This document shows positions 9,049 through 17,017 of a stretch of DNA of 64,000 nucleotides, piece after piece. The first letter of the stretch is position 1. Each line of letters opens with the position of its first letter. Both the position numbers and the translations under genes were made by a program. Where the stretch lies: the NCBI GenBank assembly GCA_964447285.1, contig CAYURO010000003.1, forward strand, positions 62,001 through 126,000. Reading direction: 5' to 3'. The notes under the pieces were generated by a model. It saw nothing but the letters and a program-made list of their open reading frames with translations, did no database searches and was not told the DNA's origin. Source of the DNA: CAJBNH01 sp964447285 (GTDB lineage Bacteria; Myxococcota_A; UBA9042).

Positions 9049-11232
9049 CTATCTCAAAGCACTGGCGACCGACGCCGCCAAGTCCGGGGCTCCGGCCACC
9101 GCGCGCGACAACCGCACGATTTGCCGTTCGACCACGGGAGGCAGCATCTCGGGCTCCAGACGCACGCACATCGGCAGAATCGATGCGTCCAGATCGAGGC
9201 GGCTGGCCGCGACAAGTACGGGCAGCGCACGGCGCTCGGCCCGGTTCAACGGGCGTGTCGCGTGGTAACCGCGCACAAGCGCCTGAAGGATCGGGTGGCG
9301 CACTTCGGCCGGGCGTGACGTGTCCTGAGGCCAACGGATGGCGAGCAAATCCACCGTGCGCGCAAGGTCCCACGCGAGCACGTCCACGTCGCAGAGGTCC
9401 CAGTCGATCACCGCGAATTCACCAGGCGACGCCGTCAGGTGCAGCACGTTGCCCGCGCCGAAGTCGCCGTGGCACAGCCCCGGTGGACAGTCTGCAACCA
9501 CGGCGCGCAGCCTGCGACCGGTCGCGTCGAGCAGCGAACCCAGCCGGGCAGCCAGCGGGTGCCGGTCGAACTCCGCCGCGCACTGCGGGTCCTGCCCCAG
9601 CGTCGCAAGCCAGGCTTGAGCAGGCGCGACGTGGCGAACCGTCCGGGAACCGACCCTCGCCCCGCCCCGAGGTCGGCCCGCGCCCCCCAGGTCCTCGGCC
9701 AATCGGTGCACCTGGCCAAGCAGCGTGCCCAGGCGCTCGGCCGTGGTCGCATCCAAGTCCTCGCCGCGAATCGAGGTGCCTGCCAGGTCGGGATAGAGGG
9801 CCAGCAGGTCGTCGCCGAAGCGCATCGTGTCGTCGCCAGCCCGATCCTCAAGCGCGGCGGGAACTTGCAGGCCGCGTCGGGCAAGCTCGCGGCACACGCG
9901 GTGGGTGTAGGCGACGCTGGCTGCTGGGCGTGAAGTGCCTGAGTACCGCTTGGCGAACGCCGTGCCGCCCTCGCAGACCACCCTTGCCGTCGGGCCGTGG
10001 ATGCCCAGCGCGACCCAACGGACCGCCAGCACCTTGCCCAGACTGCCCCGACGGGTGCGCACCAGCGACTCGATGGCCTGTGCCGTCACATCCAGCTGAC
10101 GCAGCTCGAGTCCCCACAGGCGCTGCTCAGGAGCAATCCGCGTCAGGCGTTGCTCTGCGCGCCAAGCGAGATCCAGTGCGCCGATGGCAATCGCCCGGGC
10201 GATGGTCGCGTGCCATGCGTGCACGGAGCGGTCGCCAGCACGGAATTGCGCTTCGATGTCCAGCCGTTCGGCCGCGACCCACGCCTCGTCGCCCACTCGC
10301 ACGGCGACGTCGTCGGTGGGAACGGCAGCAGCGGCTGCGGGCGGTCGTCGAGCCCAGCGCAGGCCCGGCGAGTCCGGCACTTTGCGCTCGAGAAAACGAG
10401 TCAACTCGACCAGGTCCGCATGTCGTCCAGCGTCCCGTGCGGGAATCGCCCAGTCTGTCGCGTCGCGCTTGGCTGTCAGCGGTTCCAGCAACTCGACCGC
10501 CGCGTTCCACTGTCCCTGCCACGCGCGCAACACCGCGAGGTCGATGCGGGCACGGTCGGCCGCCGGGTTCGCGTGGACCGCCCCTTGCCACCAAGCCGCT
10601 GCGCCATCGACGTCGCCGCGGTCCAACGCCACGCCACCCAACGCATAGCGCGCCGCGTCGGACTCGGGAACCCACTGCAAAGCGGTCGCAAAATGCCGTT
10701 CCGCTAGGCCCAGTTCACCCGCCGCGTGCGACCGCTCGCCCCGGTGATAGGCCGTCAGGCCGGCCAGCGGCTCGCCCGTGTCTCCATCGACCGCGGCACC
10801 CTGCAAGCGACCATCGGACCGGCCGCGTGCCAACAGATCGCTCGGAAGCCCTCGCGCACCTTGCACCTTTGCCCAGCCCCACTCCGCGTCGTGCAGGTCG
10901 GCTCCCGTCAATTGCGCCTCGGACAGGTCCGCACCGGACAAGTCTGCTCCCGACAGATCGGCGTTGCTGAGGTCCGCCCCGGTCAGGTTGGCAAGCGTCA
11001 GGTCCGCCCGCACCAGCCGCGCACCGCGCAGCACCGCACCCGACAGGTCGGCACCCGCCAGACAAGCGTGCGACAGATTGGCATCGGTCAGGTCCGCGCC
11101 AGAGAACTGACCGTCCCGCAAGTCAATTTCGCGAAGGTCCAGCGGTCGGTCGCCGGGCCGGCTGGCGTGCAAGGGCGCGCTGTCGGCAGCGGTCGAGAAA
11201 TCGGCAACGGACGGTCGCGGGGGGCTCGGCAC
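9049..11232 (-). CDS. Pentapeptide-repeat / TPR / aminoglycoside-phosphotransferase-like fusion protein
   Basis: 727 residues. An N-terminal pentapeptide-repeat domain (about 35-120) has at least 14 consecutive A(D/N)LxX units such as ADLSGAVLRGARL. A middle helical part has TPR character (about 150-260, ...LAERHFATALQWVPESDAARYALGGVALDRG...). A C-terminal APH/choline-kinase-like domain (about 400-700) has the N-lobe lysine in TAFAKRY, the catalytic loop LCHGDFGAGNVL (HGDxxxxN) and the metal-binding VIDWDLCDVD. All key kinase residues are present, so a small molecule or protein could be phosphorylated; the substrate is unknown. The GTG at 11232 has a textbook GGAGGA six bases upstream, better than the GTG at 11244. 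The gene lies 32 bases after a large TSP3 lipoprotein gene at the end of the era-der-recN run. I do not know a characterised protein with this domain order. Confidence 0.88.
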   Translation of the reverse strand: MPSPPRPSVADFSTAADSAPLHASRPGDRPLDLREIDLRDGQFSGADLTDANLSHACLAGADLSGAVLRGARLVRADLTLANLTGADLSNADLSGADLSGADLSEAQLTGADLHDAEWGWAKVQGARGLPSDLLARGRSDGRLQGAAVDGDTGEPLAGLTAYHRGERSHAAGELGLAERHFATALQWVPESDAARYALGGVALDRGDVDGAAAWWQGAVHANPAADRARIDLAVLRAWQGQWNAAVELLEPLTAKRDATDWAIPARDAGRHADLVELTRFLERKVPDSPGLRWARRPPAAAAAVPTDDVAVRVGDEAWVAAERLDIEAQFRAGDRSVHAWHATIARAIAIGALDLAWRAEQRLTRIAPEQRLWGLELRQLDVTAQAIESLVRTRRGSLGKVLAVRWVALGIHGPTARVVCEGGTAFAKRYSGTSRPAASVAYTHRVCRELARRGLQVPAALEDRAGDDTMRFGDDLLALYPDLAGTSIRGEDLDATTAERLGTLLGQVHRLAEDLGGAGRPRGGARVGSRTVRHVAPAQAWLATLGQDPQCAAEFDRHPLAARLGSLLDATGRRLRAVVADCPPGLCHGDFGAGNVLHLTASPGEFAVIDWDLCDVDVLAWDLARTVDLLAIRWPQDTSRPAEVRHPILQALVRGYHATRPLNRAERRALPVLVAASRLDLDASILPMCVRLEPEMLPPVVERQIVRLSRAVAGAPDLAASVASALR

Positions 11233-11264
11233 GCCGTCCTCCACATCGGTGGATCAAGGCAAGA

Positions 11265-13619
11265 TCACAGGCAGATCAGGCCGAACTGGCAGGTCTTGCC
11301 CTTGGGGCACGAACCGCCCGCGCCGCACATGTCGATGCCGCCCGGGAAGCCACCCGGCAGCGGGACGCACGCGGTGGCGAGACAGGTGCCGCCGTCCGCA
11401 CAGTCGGCGTCGGTCGTGCACTGACCCGGTTGGGGCAGCTGGGTGCCGGCCGGCGTGCACGCGCCAAAGGTACACGCCTCGTCCTTGGCGCAGTCGGCGG
11501 CCGTCTGGCATTCCACCGGCACGCACACGGCGATCAGGCACTGCTCGTTCGCGCCACAGTCTTTGCTGGTGGTGCAGAGGTCGGGCATGCCCGGGATGCT
11601 GGGGATGCACACGCCGGCCGCACACTGCAGCTGGCCTACGCCGGGCAGGGTGGGGCAGTCCTTGTCGGCCTTGCACGACATCTCGGGGATCGGCAGCGGG
11701 ATGCAGAAGCCCATGAAACAGTTACCGTTCTTTCCAGTGCAGTCGGCGCTGGTCTTGCACTGCGCGGGTACGCACACCCCGCCCAGACACTGTTGCTTGT
11801 CGCCGCACTGCTCGTCGAATTGGCAGCCGCTGACGGGCAAGGTCACGGGCAGGCACTCGCCCAACAGGCACTGCTCACCTTGCGGACAGTCGGCGTTCCA
11901 CACGCACTTCTCGGGCGAGCAGCGACCCAACTGGCACACGAAGCCTGTCGGGCACTGCGCGGTCGCGGTGCAGAAGTCAGACGGCACGACTTGAGGCGGC
12001 ACACAGTACCCCTCCCAGCAGAACGTCCCCGCCGCGCATTGCGCCTGCACGGTGCAGGGTTTGGGCTTCAGGCACAGCGGCGCGAAGCACATCATGCCGG
12101 TGGGACAGGCGGGTTTGCCGGCGCCGCAGAGGGGCTCGTCGTCACACACGTCGCCCTTGCCGTCGCCGTCGGTGTCGGTCTGCGCCTTGTTGGACACGCT
12201 GGGGCAGTTGTCGAAGCCGTTCAGCCAGCCGTCGCCGTCCAGATCGGCGTCGCACACGTCGCCCTTGCCGTCCTTGTCCTGATCGGCCTGCTGCGGGTTG
12301 GCCACCGCGGGGCAGTTGTCGTTGGCGTCCGGCACGCCGTCCTTGTCCTTGTCGTTCGCGGTGTCGCAGGCGTCGCCCTGTCCGTCTCCGTCCGAGTCCG
12401 CCTGGGTCGGGTTGGCGACAAACGGGCAATTGTCCTTGTCGTTGGGCTTACCGTCGCCGTCCAGGTCGAGATCGCAGGCATCACCCAGATCATCCTGATC
12501 CAGATCGTCCTGCTGCGGGTTGGGCGCCGTGGGGCAGTTGTCCAGCGCGTCGGGGATGCCGTCCTGGTCCTTGTCGTTGCCTGCGGTGGGGTCGCAGGCG
12601 TCGCCGATCTTGTCGCCGTCTGAGTCCTTCTGGTTCGCGTTGCCGACGTACGGGCAATTGTCCAACGTATTGAGGATCTTGTCGCCGTCCAGATCGGTGT
12701 CGCAGGCGTCGCCCAGATTGTCGCCGTCCAAGTTGGCCTGGTCCGGGTTCTTCACCTTGCTGCAGTTGTCCGCGGCGTTGACCACGCCGTCGTTGTCCAG
12801 GTCGTCGTCGCAAGCGTCGCCAAGGCCGTCGCCGTCGCCGTCCAGTTGGCTGGTATTCTTGGTGTTGGGACAGTTGTCTTGCGCGTCGAGGATGCCGTCC
12901 TTGTCGCTGTCGGCCCACGGGATGTCGGCGGTGTCGGGGACGTCGACGGTGTCGAAGTCGGGTCCCACATCGACTTCTGCCAGCGTATCGTCGGGCGTCG
13001 CATCGGTCAGGTCCGGCTCGACATCGGGCTCGGCATCCACAACGTCGAGATCGGACTCGGCGTCGAGGGTGTCGGCAGCGTCGTCATCAGCGTCCGTGGC
13101 GGTGGCGTCGTCGGGCAGAGGGACCTCGGTCGTTTCGATGTCGTCGTATTGACCCGGCTGCTCGTCCCATCGCATCACGCGAAAGCGTAGCCAAGCGGTC
13201 GTGTCGGTCGCATCGTTCGGATAGCGCGCCTCTTGGTCGTTGTCGTCGAGGGCCCGCAGGCGGTAGTTCACATCGGTGCCCGCTGGCTGTGGCGGAATCG
13301 CTCCCTGCCACGCGTCGCCTGCAACTCGTGTCATTGCAAGCGAAATTGCAGCAGCGTCGCCCGTACGCCGGTACTCGAGCACCACGCGCTGCACGCCGCC
13401 GGCACCACCACGCACCGTCGCCCAAATGTCGTACGATGTCTGGATGTTGTATGTGTCCTGCAAGTGGCTGACCTGCAGAAACTGCGGACCGGTATCCAGC
13501 GACGAGGAGCAGCCTGCCGCCAGCACGCCCAAGGTCAGCACCGCAGCCGGGACCAGCAGGGCCATCGGGGCCAACAGCGCTCTCGGGCTCCAGATGCGGC
13601 GGGTAGCGGTCGTGGCCAT
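11265..13619 (-). CDS. Large lipoprotein with seven TSP3 repeats and Cys-rich modules
   Basis: 784 residues. The lipobox is LAAGC (Cys37). A beta-sandwich-like region (about 45-165) is followed by an Asp/Glu-rich acidic linker (about 175-250). Seven thrombospondin type-3 calcium-binding repeats follow, each with DxDxDGxxxxxDNCP and GDxCD. The C-terminal third holds about nine small Cys modules of the C...C...C..G.C type, ending CQFGLICL. The start is the ATG at 13619 with GGGGGAG at the right distance. A longer frame running back to 14105 lies inside recN and encodes no recognisable protein. The fold suggests a rigid calcium-dependent surface protein; no enzyme domain is present. Its place between recN and a kinase-fusion gene gives no functional link. 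Confidence 0.9.
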   Translation of the reverse strand: MATTATRRIWSPRALLAPMALLVPAAVLTLGVLAAGCSSSLDTGPQFLQVSHLQDTYNIQTSYDIWATVRGGAGGVQRVVLEYRRTGDAAAISLAMTRVAGDAWQGAIPPQPAGTDVNYRLRALDDNDQEARYPNDATDTTAWLRFRVMRWDEQPGQYDDIETTEVPLPDDATATDADDDAADTLDAESDLDVVDAEPDVEPDLTDATPDDTLAEVDVGPDFDTVDVPDTADIPWADSDKDGILDAQDNCPNTKNTSQLDGDGDGLGDACDDDLDNDGVVNAADNCSKVKNPDQANLDGDNLGDACDTDLDGDKILNTLDNCPYVGNANQKDSDGDKIGDACDPTAGNDKDQDGIPDALDNCPTAPNPQQDDLDQDDLGDACDLDLDGDGKPNDKDNCPFVANPTQADSDGDGQGDACDTANDKDKDGVPDANDNCPAVANPQQADQDKDGKGDVCDADLDGDGWLNGFDNCPSVSNKAQTDTDGDGKGDVCDDEPLCGAGKPACPTGMMCFAPLCLKPKPCTVQAQCAAGTFCWEGYCVPPQVVPSDFCTATAQCPTGFVCQLGRCSPEKCVWNADCPQGEQCLLGECLPVTLPVSGCQFDEQCGDKQQCLGGVCVPAQCKTSADCTGKNGNCFMGFCIPLPIPEMSCKADKDCPTLPGVGQLQCAAGVCIPSIPGMPDLCTTSKDCGANEQCLIAVCVPVECQTAADCAKDEACTFGACTPAGTQLPQPGQCTTDADCADGGTCLATACVPLPGGFPGGIDMCGAGGSCPKGKTCQFGLICL

Positions 13620-13634
13620 CGTCTCGTCTCCCCC

Positions 13635-13703
13635 TGTCGTCCGGCTGGGCATTCTGGTGTCGTCCGGCCGGGCATCCTGACGTCGTCCGGCCGGGCATCC
13701 TAG
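13635..13703. repeat. Three tandem copies of a 23-bp repeat downstream of recN
   Basis: Three direct copies, each beginning (T/C)GTCGTCCGGC, start at 13635, 13658 and 13681, with one to four differences. The last copy contains the recN stop codon (13700-13702). The array fills the recN-lipoprotein gap. Confidence 0.85.
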
Positions 13704-15436
13704 CCTTGCCCCGGCGAACAATCCATCGGATTCACGGGCAGTGACCCGCGCTTGCGACACGTCGCCAGCAGCTGCCGGGCGTGGGCGATCGCGGTGTCGC
13801 CCTCTCCCTCGACGGCCCCCAACATGCGCGCGAGTTCGGCCACCCGCGAAGACTCGTCCAGCACGCGCAGGTCGGACCGCGTGCGACCATCCACTTCCGA
13901 CTTGGCGACCGCGATGTGTGTGTCGGCGGCGGCGGCCACTTGGGGCAAGTGCGAGATGCACAGGACTTGCTGACGCTCCGCAACCTCGCCCAAAAAACGA
14001 CCCAGCACGAGTCCCGTCGAACCCGACAGTCCCGCGTCCGCCTCGTCGTAGATGCAGGTCGCCACCGTCGACGAGTCCCCGGCCGCCCTCGCGGCGTCGT
14101 TGCACGCCCGCTGCAGTGCGAGCAGGACCCGCGACAGCTCGCCGCCCGAGGCGACTTCGTGCAGGGGCCCCTCTGCCTCGCCTGCGTTGGCGCGGAGGAA
14201 GAACTGCGCCTCGTCACGTCCGAAAGGCCCGGGATCCGCGGTCGCATCGAACCGCAGGGCAACCCGGAAGCGAGCCGCCGGCATTCCCAGCTGGCGCACG
14301 ACCGCCGCCACCCCTTCTTCCAGCCCCGCAACTGCGGCGCGCCGTGCTTGGGACAGCTGGTTCGTCAGCACGCGCATGGAGGTGGCCGCCGCATCGACGG
14401 CTTTGGCCAGCTCGTGCACCCGCAGCTCTGCCGTGTCTCCATCCAGCTCGTCGGCCACCGCGTTGCGCCGCGCCAGTAGGGCCTCCTCGCTGCCGCCATA
14501 CTTGCGAACCGCCCGCTGCAGGGCGTCCAACCGCTCCGACAGGCGGGTCAACTGCCGCTCGTCACGCTCCACGTGCTCGACATAGCTCTCGAGATCCGCA
14601 GCGACATCGGCGACCTGCGCCTCCACCTCGCGAACTCGCTCAGCCAGATCGGTCAATTTGGGGTCCAGATGCGCGTGACGTCCGACCGCCCGCGCCGCCC
14701 GCGACAGTCGATCGCGCGCACCGCCGTCGTCGCCCAGCAGCCCCGACGCCTCTCCGACCGCCTTCGCCAATGCCTCCGCTGCCTTCATCCGCTGCAACCG
14801 GGCCTGCAGGTCCGCCAGCTCGCCGGGCTTGGCGTCAAGGTCCTGCAACTCCTTGTGCACGAACCGCAAGTAGTCCAAGCGCTCGGCCTGCTGCTGTCGA
14901 CGCGACTCGAGTGCGGTCAGCTCATCCCGCAGGGTCCGCCACTCGCCGTGCAGCTGCGCGTGGCGCTCGCGGGTCGCCGTCAGTCCGGCAAAGCGGTCGA
15001 GCGTTTCGAGGTGAGAATCCTTCTCCAGCAGGCGATGTTGCGCGTGCTGCGAGCTCAGGTCGACCAAGGGCGCGGCCACCGAACGCAGCTGCGCGAGCGT
15101 GACCAGTCGGCCGTTGATGTAGCAGCGCCGCGCACCCTGCCTGCCGATCACGCGCCGTAGTACCAGCGAGCCGTCTCCATCCGGGATGCCCAGCTCCTGT
15201 AGCAGTGCTGCCGTGGTCAGGCCGACGCCATCAAATTGCGCTTCAATCTCTGCGGTTTCCCTACCAGCACGCACCACCCGCTCAGAGGTCCGCCCGCCCA
15301 GCACGGCCGCCAAGGCCTCGATCAGGATGGTCTTGCCAGCACCCGTCTCGCCCGTCACGGCGGTCAGGCCCGGTCCCAGCGACAGCTCGGCAGCCTCGAG
15401 GATTGCGAAGTCCGCGACACGCAACGCGGTCAGCAT
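13700..15436 (-). CDS. recN: DNA repair ATPase RecN
   Basis: 578 residues, normal for RecN (about 550). The SMC-like ATPase acts in double-strand-break repair. The N-terminal half-ATPase has Walker A GETGAGKT (28-35). A long coiled coil fills the middle (about 155-345). The C-terminal half has the ABC signature ASGGELSRVLLAL (near 428), Walker B CIYDEADAGLSG (near 465) and the ISHLPQVAA switch region. The N-terminus LTALRVADFAILEAAELSLGPGLTAVTGETG is typical of the family. The gene starts 18 bases after der on the same strand and follows era, so it is probably the last housekeeping gene of that transcript. The ATG at 15436 is unambiguous. Confidence 0.97.
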   Translation of the reverse strand: MLTALRVADFAILEAAELSLGPGLTAVTGETGAGKTILIEALAAVLGGRTSERVVRAGRETAEIEAQFDGVGLTTAALLQELGIPDGDGSLVLRRVIGRQGARRCYINGRLVTLAQLRSVAAPLVDLSSQHAQHRLLEKDSHLETLDRFAGLTATRERHAQLHGEWRTLRDELTALESRRQQQAERLDYLRFVHKELQDLDAKPGELADLQARLQRMKAAEALAKAVGEASGLLGDDGGARDRLSRAARAVGRHAHLDPKLTDLAERVREVEAQVADVAADLESYVEHVERDERQLTRLSERLDALQRAVRKYGGSEEALLARRNAVADELDGDTAELRVHELAKAVDAAATSMRVLTNQLSQARRAAVAGLEEGVAAVVRQLGMPAARFRVALRFDATADPGPFGRDEAQFFLRANAGEAEGPLHEVASGGELSRVLLALQRACNDAARAAGDSSTVATCIYDEADAGLSGSTGLVLGRFLGEVAERQQVLCISHLPQVAAAADTHIAVAKSEVDGRTRSDLRVLDESSRVAELARMLGAVEGEGDTAIAHARQLLATCRKRGSLPVNPMDCSPGQG

Positions 15437-15454
15437 CGGATTCCCCCGGCTTCG

Positions 15455-17017
15455 TTACTCGTCGTCGTCGTCCCAACTGGCGGTGGGGAAGTCGTCGTCG
15501 CCCTCAACCGCATCGCCGGTCCGCGGCGTGTCTTCGTCTTCCAGCCACTCTTGGGGACCCTCGCCCTCGTCCCAGGTCTCTTCACCCGTCACGCCCGCGG
15601 CATCGGGGACAGAGGCACCGGTACGGGCACGACGGGCAGCCTTTTGCTTCAGGCGCAGCTTGATCGGCGAGCCCTCGAGCTCCCACTGTTCCCGCATCTT
15701 GCTCATCAGGAACTTCTCGTAGCCCGGCGAGATGGCGCCCAAGGTGTTGACCTGCATTACGAATTGCGGTGGCCGTACGCCCACTTGCGCCGCGTAGTAG
15801 ATGCGCAGGCGCTTGCCTCGATACGTCGGTGGCTGGTGGCTGATCTGCTGGCGCTCGATCCAGCGGTTCAGCTCGCCCGTGCCCACGCGGCGGTTGAAGT
15901 TTGCGTAGACCTTGCGCACCACGTCGAACAGCCGCTCGACACGTTGCCCCGTCAGGCCGCTGATGAAGACGTGAGGCACATGGGTCAGGTAGGGCATCCG
16001 ATCGACCATGTCGATCTCGTAACCCTTCGACGTCATGGTCTCCTTCTCGACCAGGTCCCACTTGTTGATCGCGATCACGCACGCCCGGCCGCGGTCCTCG
16101 ATGAGTGCCGCAATCTTGGCGTCCTGGTCGGCCAGCGACTGGGTCGCGTCCAGCACCAGCACCGCGACGTGGCACCGCTCGATCGCGCGCACCGCTTGGC
16201 TGACAGAGTACTGCTCGATCTGTTCCGTGATCGACCGCTTGCGGCGCAGACCGGCGGTGTCGACCAGCGTGAAGGCCTCGTCCTGATAAGTGAAATCGAT
16301 GTCGATCGCGTCGCGCGTCGTGCCCGGCTGGTCGGCGCAGATCACACGCTCACTGCCCAACAGGCGGTTGACCAGCGTCGACTTGCCGACGTTGGGCCGA
16401 CCCACGAAGCAAACGCGCACCCGGTCGACGCGCCCGCCGCGTACGGGACCTTCCTTGACGGCCGGATCCTCGGGGGCGCCGTCATCGTCGTCATCCAGAT
16501 GGAACGCGCCATTGGCCTCGAGCGTGCTAATCATAGCCTCGACGAGGTCCAGCGTGCCGACATTGTGCGCGGCTGCGATCGGATACACGGTGTCAAAGCC
16601 CAGCGAATACAAGGCCATCGCCTCGATCTCGATGCCGGGGCTGTCGCACTTGTTGGCGGCACAAAACACAGGCTTGTCGGTGCGGCGCAAGATCCGGGCG
16701 ATCTCCTCGTCCGCTGGCGTGGCGCCGTCGCGGGCGTTGCACAGGAAGACGATCGCGTCGGCCTCCTGAATCGCCATCGTGGCCTGCTCCCGCATCAGCG
16801 GCAGCATCCCCTCCTCCTCGCCGGGAGCAAAACCACCCGTGTCGACCAAGCGCACTTGGTGGCCCTGCATCTCGGCAGTGCCGTAGTGGCGGTCCCGGGT
16901 CACGCCGGGCAGGTCGTGCACGATGGCAGTGCGCTTGCCGATCAGGCGGTTGAACAAGGTCGACTTGCCCACATTGGGGCGACCGACGATGGCGATGAGG
17001 GGTTCGTAGACGGTCAC
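15455..17017 (-). CDS. der: Ribosome-assembly GTPase Der (EngA)
   Basis: 520 residues. Der is the essential tandem GTPase of 50S assembly. G domain 1 has GRPNVGKSTLFN near residue 10, DTGGF and NKCD. G domain 2 has GRPNVGKSTLVN near residue 209, DTAGLRRK and NKWD. A KH-like C-terminal domain follows. The family is usually 440-490 residues; here an extra acidic tail of about 50 residues ends WDDDDE. The start is a GTG at 17017 that overlaps the era stop codon (GTGA), so the two genes are translationally coupled. The frame extends upstream to 17332, but only as an out-of-frame shadow of era. Confidence 0.96.
   Translation of the reverse strand: MTVYEPLIAIVGRPNVGKSTLFNRLIGKRTAIVHDLPGVTRDRHYGTAEMQGHQVRLVDTGGFAPGEEEGMLPLMREQATMAIQEADAIVFLCNARDGATPADEEIARILRRTDKPVFCAANKCDSPGIEIEAMALYSLGFDTVYPIAAAHNVGTLDLVEAMISTLEANGAFHLDDDDDGAPEDPAVKEGPVRGGRVDRVRVCFVGRPNVGKSTLVNRLLGSERVICADQPGTTRDAIDIDFTYQDEAFTLVDTAGLRRKRSITEQIEQYSVSQAVRAIERCHVAVLVLDATQSLADQDAKIAALIEDRGRACVIAINKWDLVEKETMTSKGYEIDMVDRMPYLTHVPHVFISGLTGQRVERLFDVVRKVYANFNRRVGTGELNRWIERQQISHQPPTYRGKRLRIYYAAQVGVRPPQFVMQVNTLGAISPGYEKFLMSKMREQWELEGSPIKLRLKQKAARRARTGASVPDAAGVTGEETWDEGEGPQEWLEDEDTPRTGDAVEGDDDFPTASWDDDDE

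Noticed and set aside
8550..10970. Long plus-strand frame of 806 codons antisense to two minus-strand genes
   Set aside because: High-GC shadow frame, Arg/Pro-rich without any family motif, opposite the well-supported kinase fusion and TPR-like genes.
12100..12900. Periodic sequence suggestive of a repeat array or CRISPR
   Set aside because: The periodicity is codon-level and encodes seven thrombospondin type-3 repeats; no identical spacer-separated repeats.
13620..14105. N-terminal extension of the TSP3 lipoprotein into recN
   Set aside because: Signal peptide and Shine-Dalgarno place the start at 13619; the extension lies inside recN out of frame.
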